64,000 bases of DNA from Paractinoplanes rishiriensis (GTDB taxonomy: Bacteria; Actinomycetota; Actinomycetes; Mycobacteriales; Micromonosporaceae), in NCBI RefSeq assembly GCF_016862375.1, contig NZ_BOMV01000006.1, positions 62,001-126,000 of the forward strand. The letters are read 5' to 3'. Of the stretch, positions 49,556 through 56,895 are shown in pieces. Numbering within the stretch: position 1 is the stretch's first letter; the number at the start of each line of letters is the position of its first letter. The notes under the pieces were generated by a model, which had not been told where the DNA came from, searched no databases, and saw nothing but the letters and a program-made list of their open reading frames with translations. The translations under genes and the position numbers were made by a program.

Positions 49556-50745
49556 TGACGATGGATTTCGAGAAGTTGTACGCGGCCCGGCTGCACGCCA
49601 CCCGGGTCCGCCCGTATCTGGCCACGGCGCTGTTCGCGCTGCAGCCGGTGGAGTCCTCGCGGGTGCCGACGATGGCCGTGGACAAGCACTGGCGCTGTTA
49701 CGTCTCGCCCGCGTTCGTCGCCGCCCGGAGCATTCCGGTGCTGGCCGCAGTCCTCGTGCACGAGGTGTCCCACCTGCTGCGCGACCACCACGGCCGCAGC
49801 GCACGCTACGCAGCACAACACGGGCGCACCGGGCCCGGCGAAAGCCTGCGGATGAACATCGCCGCCGACTTCGAAATCAACGACGACGTGTACGACGAGA
49901 GCCTGCGCCGGCCGCCCGACGCCGCCCACCCGGGTCTGCTGAACATGCCCGCCGGCCGGCTCATGGAGGAGTACCTGGACCAGTTCAGCCTGTGTCCGTT
50001 GCACGGCCTGGCCTGGCTGGACTGCGGCAGCGGCGCGGACGGCGCCGGCCGGGAGTGGGACCTGGGCCCGGACGGCGCGCACGGGCTCACCGCGCGGGAA
50101 CGGGACGCGGTCCGGTTCCGGGTGGCGCAGGGCATCAACGGCCAGCCGGGCGACGTCCCGGACGGCTGGCGGCGCTGGGCCGAGGAGGCCTTCCACCCGC
50201 CCCAGCCGTGGCGCGAACTGCTCGGTGCCGCGGTACGGGCGGCGGCCGCGGGCTCCGGTTCCGGCGACGACTACACGTACGGCCGGCCGGCCCGCCGCTC
50301 GGCCGCGCTGCCCGGGGTCGTGCTGCCCGCGCTGCGCCGCCGCCCGCCCCGGGTCGCGGTCATCATCGACACCTCCGGCTCGGTGAGCGACGCCGAACTG
50401 GGCACCGCGCTGCTCGAGGTCACCGCGATCGGCCGCGCGGCCGGCGGCGGCAGCGGTCAGGTCAGCGTGCTCTCCTGCGACGCGGCCGCGGACGTCGCCG
50501 GGCCGATCTGCCGGACCTGGGGCATCCCGCTGGTCGGCGGCGGCGGAACGGACATGCGGGCGGGCTTCGCCCGGGTGCTGTCCGAGAGCCCGCGACCGGA
50601 TGTCGTGGTGGTGCTGACCGACGGCCAGACGCCGTGGCCGAGCCGGCCGCCGTGCCGGACCGTGGTGGGTTTGTTCCCGCGCCGCGGCGAGTGGGTGGAA
50701 CGGCCGTCGTGGGCCCGCGTGGTGACCGTCGGCTCGGGCCGGTAA
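49555..50745 (+). CDS. DUF2201 metallopeptidase-like plus VWA-like protein
   Basis: A 396-aa protein with two functional signatures. The N-terminal DUF2201 part carries a zincin motif, LVHEVSHLLRDHHG (HExxH at residues 69-73), and an acidic segment ADFEINDDVYDE that may supply the third ligand. The C-terminal VWA-like part (~265-396) has a MIDAS, IIDTSGSVSDAELG (DxSxS at ~272), then VLTDGQTPWP with the later Asp. It could be a protease switched by the MoxR ATPase, or a metal-binding adaptor that lost catalysis. ATG 49555 is coupled to the ATPase gene by TGATG. Cytosolic. Confidence 0.88.
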   Translation: MTMDFEKLYAARLHATRVRPYLATALFALQPVESSRVPTMAVDKHWRCYVSPAFVAARSIPVLAAVLVHEVSHLLRDHHGRSARYAAQHGRTGPGESLRMNIAADFEINDDVYDESLRRPPDAAHPGLLNMPAGRLMEEYLDQFSLCPLHGLAWLDCGSGADGAGREWDLGPDGAHGLTARERDAVRFRVAQGINGQPGDVPDGWRRWAEEAFHPPQPWRELLGAAVRAAAAGSGSGDDYTYGRPARRSAALPGVVLPALRRRPPRVAVIIDTSGSVSDAELGTALLEVTAIGRAAGGGSGQVSVLSCDAAADVAGPICRTWGIPLVGGGGTDMRAGFARVLSESPRPDVVVVLTDGQTPWPSRPPCRTVVGLFPRRGEWVERPSWARVVTVGSGR

Positions 50746-50784
50746 ACGGCCTCCTGGCTGGGGTTTTGGTGGAAGGCTCCAGCC

Positions 50785-52773
50785 ATGGGCCGATGGTTGG
50801 TACCGGCGTTGATCGCGGTGGCACAGCTGGCGTGGTGGCCGGGCGCGGGGCTGCTGCGCGGCACCGAGATACCACCGGCTGCCGCCGCGGTGTGGGGCGT
50901 CACGGTCGTCGCGGGGGCAGCGGCGTTGTGCTGGCGGCGGCACCGGCCGGTACTCGTCCTGGTGGCGTTGACCGTGCTGGCCGCGCTGCCGTTTCCGGAC
51001 GCGTGGGACGAACTGGGAACCTTCGCGCCCGGTGACGCGATGCTGTCCGGCGTGGTCCCGCATTTCGTCGCGGTGTTCAGCGTGGCGGCCCGCTGTGCCT
51101 GGCGCACGACCGCGCTGGTGCTCGGCGGAGTCCTGACGGTGATCGCCGTGGTCATGGCGATGCAGGACGGCGTCGACCCGGCATGGGCGGCGGTACTCGT
51201 CATGCTGGCCGGCTGCTACGGGCTGATCGCTGTCGCCGGGCGCCGCCGCGGGCGGTGGGTCCGGGAGCGGACGGCGGCCGCGGAGCGTCTGGCCGAGGCT
51301 CGGCAAGCCGGTCGCGAGGCGGCCGGGGTGGAGCGGCGACGGCTGGCCCGCGAGCTCCACGATCTCACCGCGCACCACCTCACGTCGATCGTCCTCAACG
51401 CGTCGGCCGCCGGGATGCTCGCCGGCGAGCGGCCCGAGTTGCGCGCCGAGGCGCTCGACTTCGCGGTGCGCACCGGACGCGAAACACTCGACTCGCTGCA
51501 CCGGCTGGTCGACGTCCTGCCGCTGGAGGCGGCGCCGGATCTGGACGTCCTTGCCGAGGAGTTCCGCCAGTTGGGCCAGCAGGTGCACACCGACGTGCCG
51601 GCCGGCGAGCTGCCGCCCGCGGTCGCCTCGGCGGCGTACGGCATCGCCCGGGAAGCCCTGACCAACACGCTGCGGTACGCACCGGGCGGCCGGGTACGGC
51701 TGGCCCTGGAGTATGCCGGCGACGAGGCCCGGCTGACCGTCGAGGACGACGGCGGCGATGCGCGGGCGGCGGCGCGCGGCCTGGGCGGCGGCCGCGGATT
51801 GACCGGGATGCGCGAACGCGCCCACGCACTCGGCGGGCGGTTGGTGGCCGGGCCCAGGCCCGAGGGCGGCTGGCGGGTGCACGCCGTTTTCCCCTCGCCG
51901 GCCGGTGAGCCGAGCCAGCCGGTGCGAAGGCGCGCCACCCCGGCACTCCTGAGGCTCGGCCCGGTGCTGTTCGCGCTGGTGTTTCCGATGCTGCAGACCG
52001 GCGTTGCCGCGGTCGACGACGGTCTCGGGCCGGCGACGGCGGCGACGATCCTCGCGGCCCAGATCGCGCACGCCGGGCCGCTGTGGTGGCGGCGGGCTCA
52101 TCCCTGGACGGTCTTCACCGCGGTGCTCCTCACCGCCTGGCTCGGGCCCGCGCTGATCCTGACCGGCGTGGTGCCGGGCGAGTTCGGCTGGATGTTCGCC
52201 ACCGCCGTCGTGGCCGACCTGCTGGCGCTGTACGCCCTGGGCTCGTGGGCCGGTCCGCCGGCGCTGACCTGGCTCGGTGCGGCAGCCGCGGCGGTGGTGT
52301 GGGGACTCGGCCTCGTCACCCTCGCGCTGCACGACCCGAACGTCCCGGGCGACATGCCGGCCGCCGGGGACGGGCCGGCCTGGGTGATGGCGGGCGGATT
52401 CGTCGGCCTGCTGGCCGCCTGCGTGCTGTTCGTGCCGATGTTCCTCTGCTGGTTGCCGGGTTACGCGGCGGGGCGGCGCCGCATCCGGCGGCACGCCCGC
52501 GAGGAGGGCGCGGTCGAGGTGGCGCTGGCCCGGGCCGCCGAGCTCACCCGCGACGAACGCGACCGGCTTGCGGCCGGACTGCGCGGCGACGTCCTGCGGC
52601 ATGCGGCCGAGGTGCCGGCGGCGGCCGAGCGGGGCGACCTCGGCGCCGTGGTCGTGGCGGCCCGGCAGTCGCTGGCCGCCATGCGGGCTCTGCTCGACGG
52701 CCTCGGCCGGGTCGCGCCGCCCGTCGCCGAGCGGGATCAGGTGTCGCCCGGCGCTATCAGGCCGCTGCTGTAG
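50785..52773 (+). CDS. Sensor histidine kinase with second membrane module and degenerate second dimerisation domain
   Basis: A 662-aa protein. Residues 1-155: about five helices. Residues ~165-375: HisKA_3 kinase with phospho-acceptor His 192 in RRLARELHDLTAHHLTS and an HATPase with GIAREALTNTLRYAPGG, VEDDGG and GGGRGLTGMRERAHALGG. Unusually, a second membrane block follows (~390-575), then DERDRLAAGLRGDVLRHAAE and RQSLAAMRALLDGLGRV, which look like another HisKA_3 helix pair with the His replaced (L-R-G-D for L-H-D) and no ATPase domain. ATG 50785 follows GGAAGG. It is convergent with, and overlaps by 37 bp, the response regulator gene, its probable or shared partner. Confidence 0.87.
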   Translation: MGRWLVPALIAVAQLAWWPGAGLLRGTEIPPAAAAVWGVTVVAGAAALCWRRHRPVLVLVALTVLAALPFPDAWDELGTFAPGDAMLSGVVPHFVAVFSVAARCAWRTTALVLGGVLTVIAVVMAMQDGVDPAWAAVLVMLAGCYGLIAVAGRRRGRWVRERTAAAERLAEARQAGREAAGVERRRLARELHDLTAHHLTSIVLNASAAGMLAGERPELRAEALDFAVRTGRETLDSLHRLVDVLPLEAAPDLDVLAEEFRQLGQQVHTDVPAGELPPAVASAAYGIAREALTNTLRYAPGGRVRLALEYAGDEARLTVEDDGGDARAAARGLGGGRGLTGMRERAHALGGRLVAGPRPEGGWRVHAVFPSPAGEPSQPVRRRATPALLRLGPVLFALVFPMLQTGVAAVDDGLGPATAATILAAQIAHAGPLWWRRAHPWTVFTAVLLTAWLGPALILTGVVPGEFGWMFATAVVADLLALYALGSWAGPPALTWLGAAAAAVVWGLGLVTLALHDPNVPGDMPAAGDGPAWVMAGGFVGLLAACVLFVPMFLCWLPGYAAGRRRIRRHAREEGAVEVALARAAELTRDERDRLAAGLRGDVLRHAAEVPAAAERGDLGAVVVAARQSLAAMRALLDGLGRVAPPVAERDQVSPGAIRPLL

Positions 52774-53393
52774 GCGTACGCGATCGCCTTTGCTCTGTCC
52801 CGCAGATCCAGCTTGTCCAGCGCCCGGCCCAGGTGCGTCTTGACCGTGGTCTCGCCGAGGTGCAGGCGGGCCGCGATCTCGGTGTTCGACAGGCCGCGGC
52901 CGACCAGGGCCAGGACCTCGGCCTCGCGCGGCGTCAACTGGTCGAGGGCCGGGTCGCGGGGGCGTTCCCGGGGTGCGTCCGCGTACCTCGTGATGATCCG
53001 GGGAACGACGGCCGGGTCGAGCAGCCCGCGGCCGGCCGCCACCTCGCGGAGGGCGTCCAGCAGTTGCTCGGGCGGGGACACCTTGAGCAGGAAACCGGCC
53101 ACCCCGGCCCGCAGCGCGCCGTCGACCAGCACGTCCTCGTCGAACGTGGTGAGCACCAGGACGCGTACCTCTGGATGGTTTTGACCTATTTGCCGTGCCG
53201 CGCCGATGCCGTCGAGCCCGGGCATCCGGGCGTCCATCAGCACCACGTCGGGCCGCAGGCGCTCAACCAGCCGGACCGCTTCGGCGCCGTCGGCCGCCTC
53301 GCCCACCACCTCCATGTCGGGTTCGTCGGACAGCAGCATGCGCAGCCCGGCCCGCATGATCGCCTCGTCGTCGGCGAGCACCACCCGGATCAT
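52737..53393 (-). CDS. NarL/LuxR-type response regulator
   Basis: A 218-aa two-component regulator. Receiver: IRVVLADDEAIMRAGLRMLL with the acidic pocket, phospho-acceptor Asp in DVVLMDARMPGLDGIGAA (~residue 54), Thr-Thr in VLVLTTFDED and Lys in GFLLKVSPPEQ. LuxR HTH at ~150-210: LTPREAEVLALVGRGLSNTE and HLGETTVKTHLGRALDKLDL. ATG 53393 overlaps the stop of the sensor kinase before it (ATGA), defining that kinase as partner; the 50785 kinase overlaps its 3-prime end and may feed in as well. Target genes unknown. Confidence 0.95.
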   Translation of the reverse strand: MIRVVLADDEAIMRAGLRMLLSDEPDMEVVGEAADGAEAVRLVERLRPDVVLMDARMPGLDGIGAARQIGQNHPEVRVLVLTTFDEDVLVDGALRAGVAGFLLKVSPPEQLLDALREVAAGRGLLDPAVVPRIITRYADAPRERPRDPALDQLTPREAEVLALVGRGLSNTEIAARLHLGETTVKTHLGRALDKLDLRDRAKAIAYAYSSGLIAPGDT

Positions 53394-54544
53394 CGGGCGG
53401 CCCCGGCCTTGGCCAGCGGAAACGTCGCGTCCACCCGATAGCCGCCCTGGTCCCGCGGGCCCGTCTGCAGGTGGCCGCCGAACAGGCCGACGCGCTCGCG
53501 CATGCCGACCAGGCCGTGGCCGCCGGTGCGTCCAGTCGGTTCGCCGGTCCCGCGCCCGTCGTCGGTCACCGTCAACTGCACCTCGGTTCTCCGGTACGCG
53601 ACCTCGACCGTGGCCCGGGTCGCCGCGGCGTGCCGCAGAACGTTCGTGAGCGCCTCCTGGACCACCCGGTAGGCCGACAGGTCCAGCGCCGCCGGCAGCT
53701 CGGCCGGCTCGCCGGTGACGGTCAGCTCGACCTCGAGACCGGCGCCGCGTACATGCCCCAGCAGGTCGTCCAGCCGCCGCAACGACGGCGGCGGGCCGAG
53801 CCCGTCCGCGTCGTCCGGCCGCAGCAGGCCCACCACCCGGCGGATCTCCTCGACGCTGCGCCGGCCCAGCTCCTCGACCTGGGCGAGCGCGTCGCGTTCC
53901 ACCGGCCGGTCGGACAGCCGGCGCCGCAGCACGCCGGCCTGCATGGTCATCACGCTGACCGTGTGCGCCACCGCGTCGTGCAGCTCGCGTGAGATGCGGG
54001 CCCGCTCCTCGTCGACCGCGGCACGCGCCCGGGCCTCCCGCTCGCGGGCCAGCTCGGCGGCCAGCTCGGCGAACTGGTGCGACCGGATCTGCTCGCGCCG
54101 CAGCAGCGCGCCCACGCTCCAGCCGAACGCCACCAGCACCCCGAAGAAGACGAACTCCCAGGAGGTCTCGCCGGTCAGGAAGAGAACGGTGGCCGGCAGC
54201 AGCCAGGCGAGCACGGCGGCCGGCCCGGTGCGCCGCGCCGGAGCGCGGAAGGCGGCATGCGCCACCAGCATCAGCTGGGCGATCAGCTGCGCGCCGCCGA
54301 CTCCGGGCAGATCCAGGATGGCGATGTACGGGACCACGAGCACCGAGAGCACCATGGCGGTGATCGGCAAGACAGCCGCCAGCGGGAAGCACCCGAACAG
54401 CACCAGCGCCGCGACGAGCTCACCGGCCCCCGGGCCGTCCGGAACCTTGCTGCCGTTGGTCTCGGCCACCGCCACGACGGCCCAGAGCAGGCCGGTGATC
54501 AGGCCGGCCAGCAGCCAGTGGCGGCGGGTACGCGGTCCGCGCAC
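53390..54544 (-). CDS. Two-component sensor histidine kinase (HPK7/NarX-like)
   Basis: A 384-aa membrane kinase with about five N-terminal helices (HWLLAGLITGLLWAVVAVAE to FFGVLVAFGWSVGAL). HisKA_3: EERARISRELHDAVAHTVSV with His near residue 188; HATPase: YRVVQEALTNVLRHAAATRA, LTVTDDGRGTGEPTGRTGGH and GLVGMRERVGLFGGHLQTGP. GTG 54544 has GGAGG 7 nt upstream. The stop overlaps the response-regulator start, so kinase and regulator are coupled. Input signal unknown; no extracellular domain, suggesting membrane-intrinsic sensing. Confidence 0.94.
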   Translation of the reverse strand: MRGPRTRRHWLLAGLITGLLWAVVAVAETNGSKVPDGPGAGELVAALVLFGCFPLAAVLPITAMVLSVLVVPYIAILDLPGVGGAQLIAQLMLVAHAAFRAPARRTGPAAVLAWLLPATVLFLTGETSWEFVFFGVLVAFGWSVGALLRREQIRSHQFAELAAELAREREARARAAVDEERARISRELHDAVAHTVSVMTMQAGVLRRRLSDRPVERDALAQVEELGRRSVEEIRRVVGLLRPDDADGLGPPPSLRRLDDLLGHVRGAGLEVELTVTGEPAELPAALDLSAYRVVQEALTNVLRHAAATRATVEVAYRRTEVQLTVTDDGRGTGEPTGRTGGHGLVGMRERVGLFGGHLQTGPRDQGGYRVDATFPLAKAGAAR

Positions 54545-54716
54545 GTGCGCACCTCCTTCCTAGGCTCCCGACGGTAGTGACGGTCCGGCCGCCGCGGATC
54601 ATCTCCGGGGAGGACGGGTCGTCCTACCCGGGGACGACCCCGCCGTCCGCGACCCCGCCCCACGGTCGCACCAGGATCGGCCCGGCACGGCGATCCGGAC
54701 CGAGGGCCTGCGGAAA

Positions 54717-54722
54717 TAGCTT
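54717..54722 (+). promoter_or_regulatory. -10 element of the 54730 membrane-protein gene
   Basis: TAGCTT, exactly 7 nt before ATG 54730, with no ribosome site: a leaderless start. Confidence 0.5.
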
Positions 54723-54729
54723 TCTCGGC

Positions 54730-55416
54730 ATGACCACACCGCTGCTTCGCCGCCTCGCCGGAGGCGCTCTGCTCACCACTCCGCTGCTGCTCTTCGGGGC
54801 GATGCTGACGTCGCCGCCGCAGGACGACGACTCCACCGCCGGGTACCTCGCCTCGCTCGCCAAGGACTGGGACCTGTCGATCCTGTCGGCGAACCTCTTC
54901 CACTACTACTGGGTCGCGATCGCCCTGGCGGTTCCCGCGGTGCTCACTCTGCTGCGCGGCCCCCGCGGCCGGACCCTGACGGCGATCGGCGTGGCGGCCA
55001 CCGCCTTCGGCGCCGTTCAGATGTCCGGCGTGCTGTTCGCCGACTGGATGAACGCCGCGATGCCCGCGGCGATCCCGCTCGACCAGGCCGTCACCATCGC
55101 CGACCGGGTGATGGGCGACCCGTCGATGATCGTCTGGCTCCGCACCGGCGTCATCCTGGGCATCGCGATGCCGGCGGTGCTGATGGCCGGCCTGGCCCGC
55201 AACGGGGTGATCGGCTGGTGGGCGGTGCCGGTGGCGCTGCTCCCGATGGTCGCCGGCCCGATCGTGGGCAGCTTCGCGGGCGGCGTGCTCGGGAGCCTGG
55301 TGGGTGCGCTGTGCTGCGCGCCGCTGGTGCTGATCGGGGTGCGGCTGCTGAGCCGCACGACCGCCGGGGTGACCGAGGCCGAGCGAGCGGCCGATGCGCC
55401 GGCCCTGGCCGTCTGA
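54730..55416 (+). CDS. Six-helix membrane protein (hypothetical)
   Basis: A 228-aa integral membrane protein with about six helices (for instance GGALLTTPLLLFGAMLTSPP, TLTAIGVAATAFGAVQMSGV, GVILGIAMPAVLMAGLARN). The first extracytoplasmic loop, QDDDSTAGYLASLAKDWDLS, resembles loops of DUF4386-type proteins, but the match is weak. ATG 54730 is 7 nt after TAGCTT. It diverges from the kinase-regulator operon with 185 bp between starts and is a candidate target of that system. A long hairpin ends the unit. Confidence 0.75.
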   Translation: MTTPLLRRLAGGALLTTPLLLFGAMLTSPPQDDDSTAGYLASLAKDWDLSILSANLFHYYWVAIALAVPAVLTLLRGPRGRTLTAIGVAATAFGAVQMSGVLFADWMNAAMPAAIPLDQAVTIADRVMGDPSMIVWLRTGVILGIAMPAVLMAGLARNGVIGWWAVPVALLPMVAGPIVGSFAGGVLGSLVGALCCAPLVLIGVRLLSRTTAGVTEAERAADAPALAV

Positions 55417-55420
55417 TCAC

Positions 55421-55458
55421 CAACGACCGTGGTGTCCCGCCGGACACCACGGTCGTTG
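55421..55458. terminator. Bidirectional terminator, 17-bp perfect stem
   Basis: CAACGACCGTGGTGTCC and GGACACCACGGTCGTTG around a CGCC loop, starting 4 bp after the + strand stop and between two convergent genes. It lacks a U tract on either side. Confidence 0.7.
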
Positions 55459-55485
55459 CGTTGACCCTTCGGCCGGGAGTCTTGC

Positions 55486-55510
55486 GGCGGCGGTCTTCAG
55501 AACCGCCGCC
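55486..55510 (-). terminator. Second hairpin in the convergent gap
   Basis: GGCGGCGGT / ACCGCCGCC with a 7-nt loop, 35 bp past the stop of the - strand kinase-like gene, so it probably ends that transcript. Confidence 0.5.
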
Positions 55511-55544
55511 CCGCCCGTCGGGCAGGCCTCCATGCGAAAGCTGG

Positions 55545-56699
55545 CTACCCGCGGACCGCGGCCAGCACCCGATCGAACGTCTCCCGCGTCGTCAGGTGGC
55601 CGAGCAGGTGCCGCACGTTGCGGTCGGCGAAGCGGACCTCCTCGGGCTCGCTGGCGTGCAGCGCCACCTCGATCTGGCCGGACACGTAATTCTCCAGGCC
55701 GATCGCGGTGCCCCGGAACGAGGCCAGGGTCAGTTCCGGCGCCTTGCCGTAGCCGGCCACGAGGGCCCGGGCGGCCTCGGTGTGCACCTCGCCGCCGGCG
55801 TGCACCGACCAGTTGACCAGTGCGAACGCCAGCTCCCAGCTGGGCGGCAGGCCCGCCGCGTGCTCCCAGCCGGTGACCACCAGGCGGCCGCCGGCGCCTA
55901 CCCGGACGTTGCCGGGGCTGAGGTTGTTGTGGCAGAGCACCGGCTGCTCGGGCGTGCCGTCGCCCACCTCGGTGAGGGACGTCAGAGCGGGCAGCGCATC
56001 GGTCAGCGCCGGTGCCCACGGCACCTCCTTGGCGGTGGCCAGGTCGGCCAGCTCCGCCCAGCCCCGGGTGGCCAGCCGCATCGAGCTCCACGGGCAGATC
56101 CGGTCGGCCGGGAACCGCAACCGGTGCAGGGCGGCCAAAATCCCGCCGACCGCGTACGTGACGGCGGGGCTGACCGGGGCGACCAGCGGCGGGCCGGACT
56201 TCACCGACGCGTACAGCCGCCACTGGTGGCCGCCGAGCTCCTCGATCACGTTGTCGGCGGTGCTGCGTACCGGCATCGGCAGGGTGACACCGGCACCCGC
56301 CGCAGCCTCCTGAAACCTCGCGTTCTCCGCACCGTCGGTAGGCGGAAAGACGTCGTCTACCGTGCGGGCCAGCCACCGGCCGCGGTCGGTCTCCAGCTGC
56401 CAGCGGCGGCCCACCTCGTCGGGGCGGGACAGCGACCGCATCGCACCGGCCACTGTGCCCAGTCCGAACCGGTCGGCGATCTGCTGGGCCAGGGCCGGGT
56501 CCGCGACGTCGAAGCGGCCGCGGGTGCGGTCCACCTCGGCCTTCAGGTCGGTCCAGGTGCGGAAGCCGTACTGCTCGGCCAGCGAAGTCTGCGCGTCGGC
56601 GAGTGACGCCTCGGGGCGGATGCCGCGCAGGCCGGTCAGCAGATCCTTGGCCTGACGGCGCAGGTGGTCGAGATTGGGGTTGTCGGGCAGCGTCTTCAT
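55545..56699 (-). CDS. Aminoglycoside-phosphotransferase-fold protein lacking catalytic aspartates (pseudokinase)
   Basis: A 384-aa protein. The head (residues 1-58: PDNPNLDHLRRQAKDLL, then SLAEQYGFRTWTDLKAEVDR) is the short helical module often found before ankyrin or glyoxalase domains in actinobacteria. Residues ~90-384 are an APH-like kinase fold. The catalytic loop reads VLCHNNLSPGNVRVG where active enzymes have HGDxxxxN: the base Asp is Asn. The metal-binding loop reads LVVTGWEHAAG where active enzymes have I/V-D-W/F: that Asp is Gly. Both changes are unambiguous in the DNA. It probably binds a ligand or regulates without phosphotransfer. ATG 56699 has GAGG 7 nt upstream. Confidence 0.8.
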   Translation of the reverse strand: MKTLPDNPNLDHLRRQAKDLLTGLRGIRPEASLADAQTSLAEQYGFRTWTDLKAEVDRTRGRFDVADPALAQQIADRFGLGTVAGAMRSLSRPDEVGRRWQLETDRGRWLARTVDDVFPPTDGAENARFQEAAAGAGVTLPMPVRSTADNVIEELGGHQWRLYASVKSGPPLVAPVSPAVTYAVGGILAALHRLRFPADRICPWSSMRLATRGWAELADLATAKEVPWAPALTDALPALTSLTEVGDGTPEQPVLCHNNLSPGNVRVGAGGRLVVTGWEHAAGLPPSWELAFALVNWSVHAGGEVHTEAARALVAGYGKAPELTLASFRGTAIGLENYVSGQIEVALHASEPEEVRFADRNVRHLLGHLTTRETFDRVLAAVRG

Positions 56700-56895
56700 C
56701 GGAGCACCTCGCTCATCGCCCGGACTCGCACGGGCGGACAGAGCGCCGGCAACCGTCGCCCAGCCTGAAATCAGGTTGGGGTGGCTTCAAGCCTTCCGGC
56801 GAGTCTCGGCGCGTACCCAACGCGCGCCCTGAGGCTAACCGGGACCGCCACGTCCGTGTCAAGATGTTAGCTTCGCTGACACCGCTGGGGGGCGT

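Noticed and set aside
48655..52602. Very long open antisense frame (over 1300 codons) across the AAA, VWA and kinase genes
   Set aside because: An effect of extreme GC content: stops are rare in the complementary frame. Its translation is Arg/Pro/Gly/Ala rich without domains, while the + strand genes have clear motifs.
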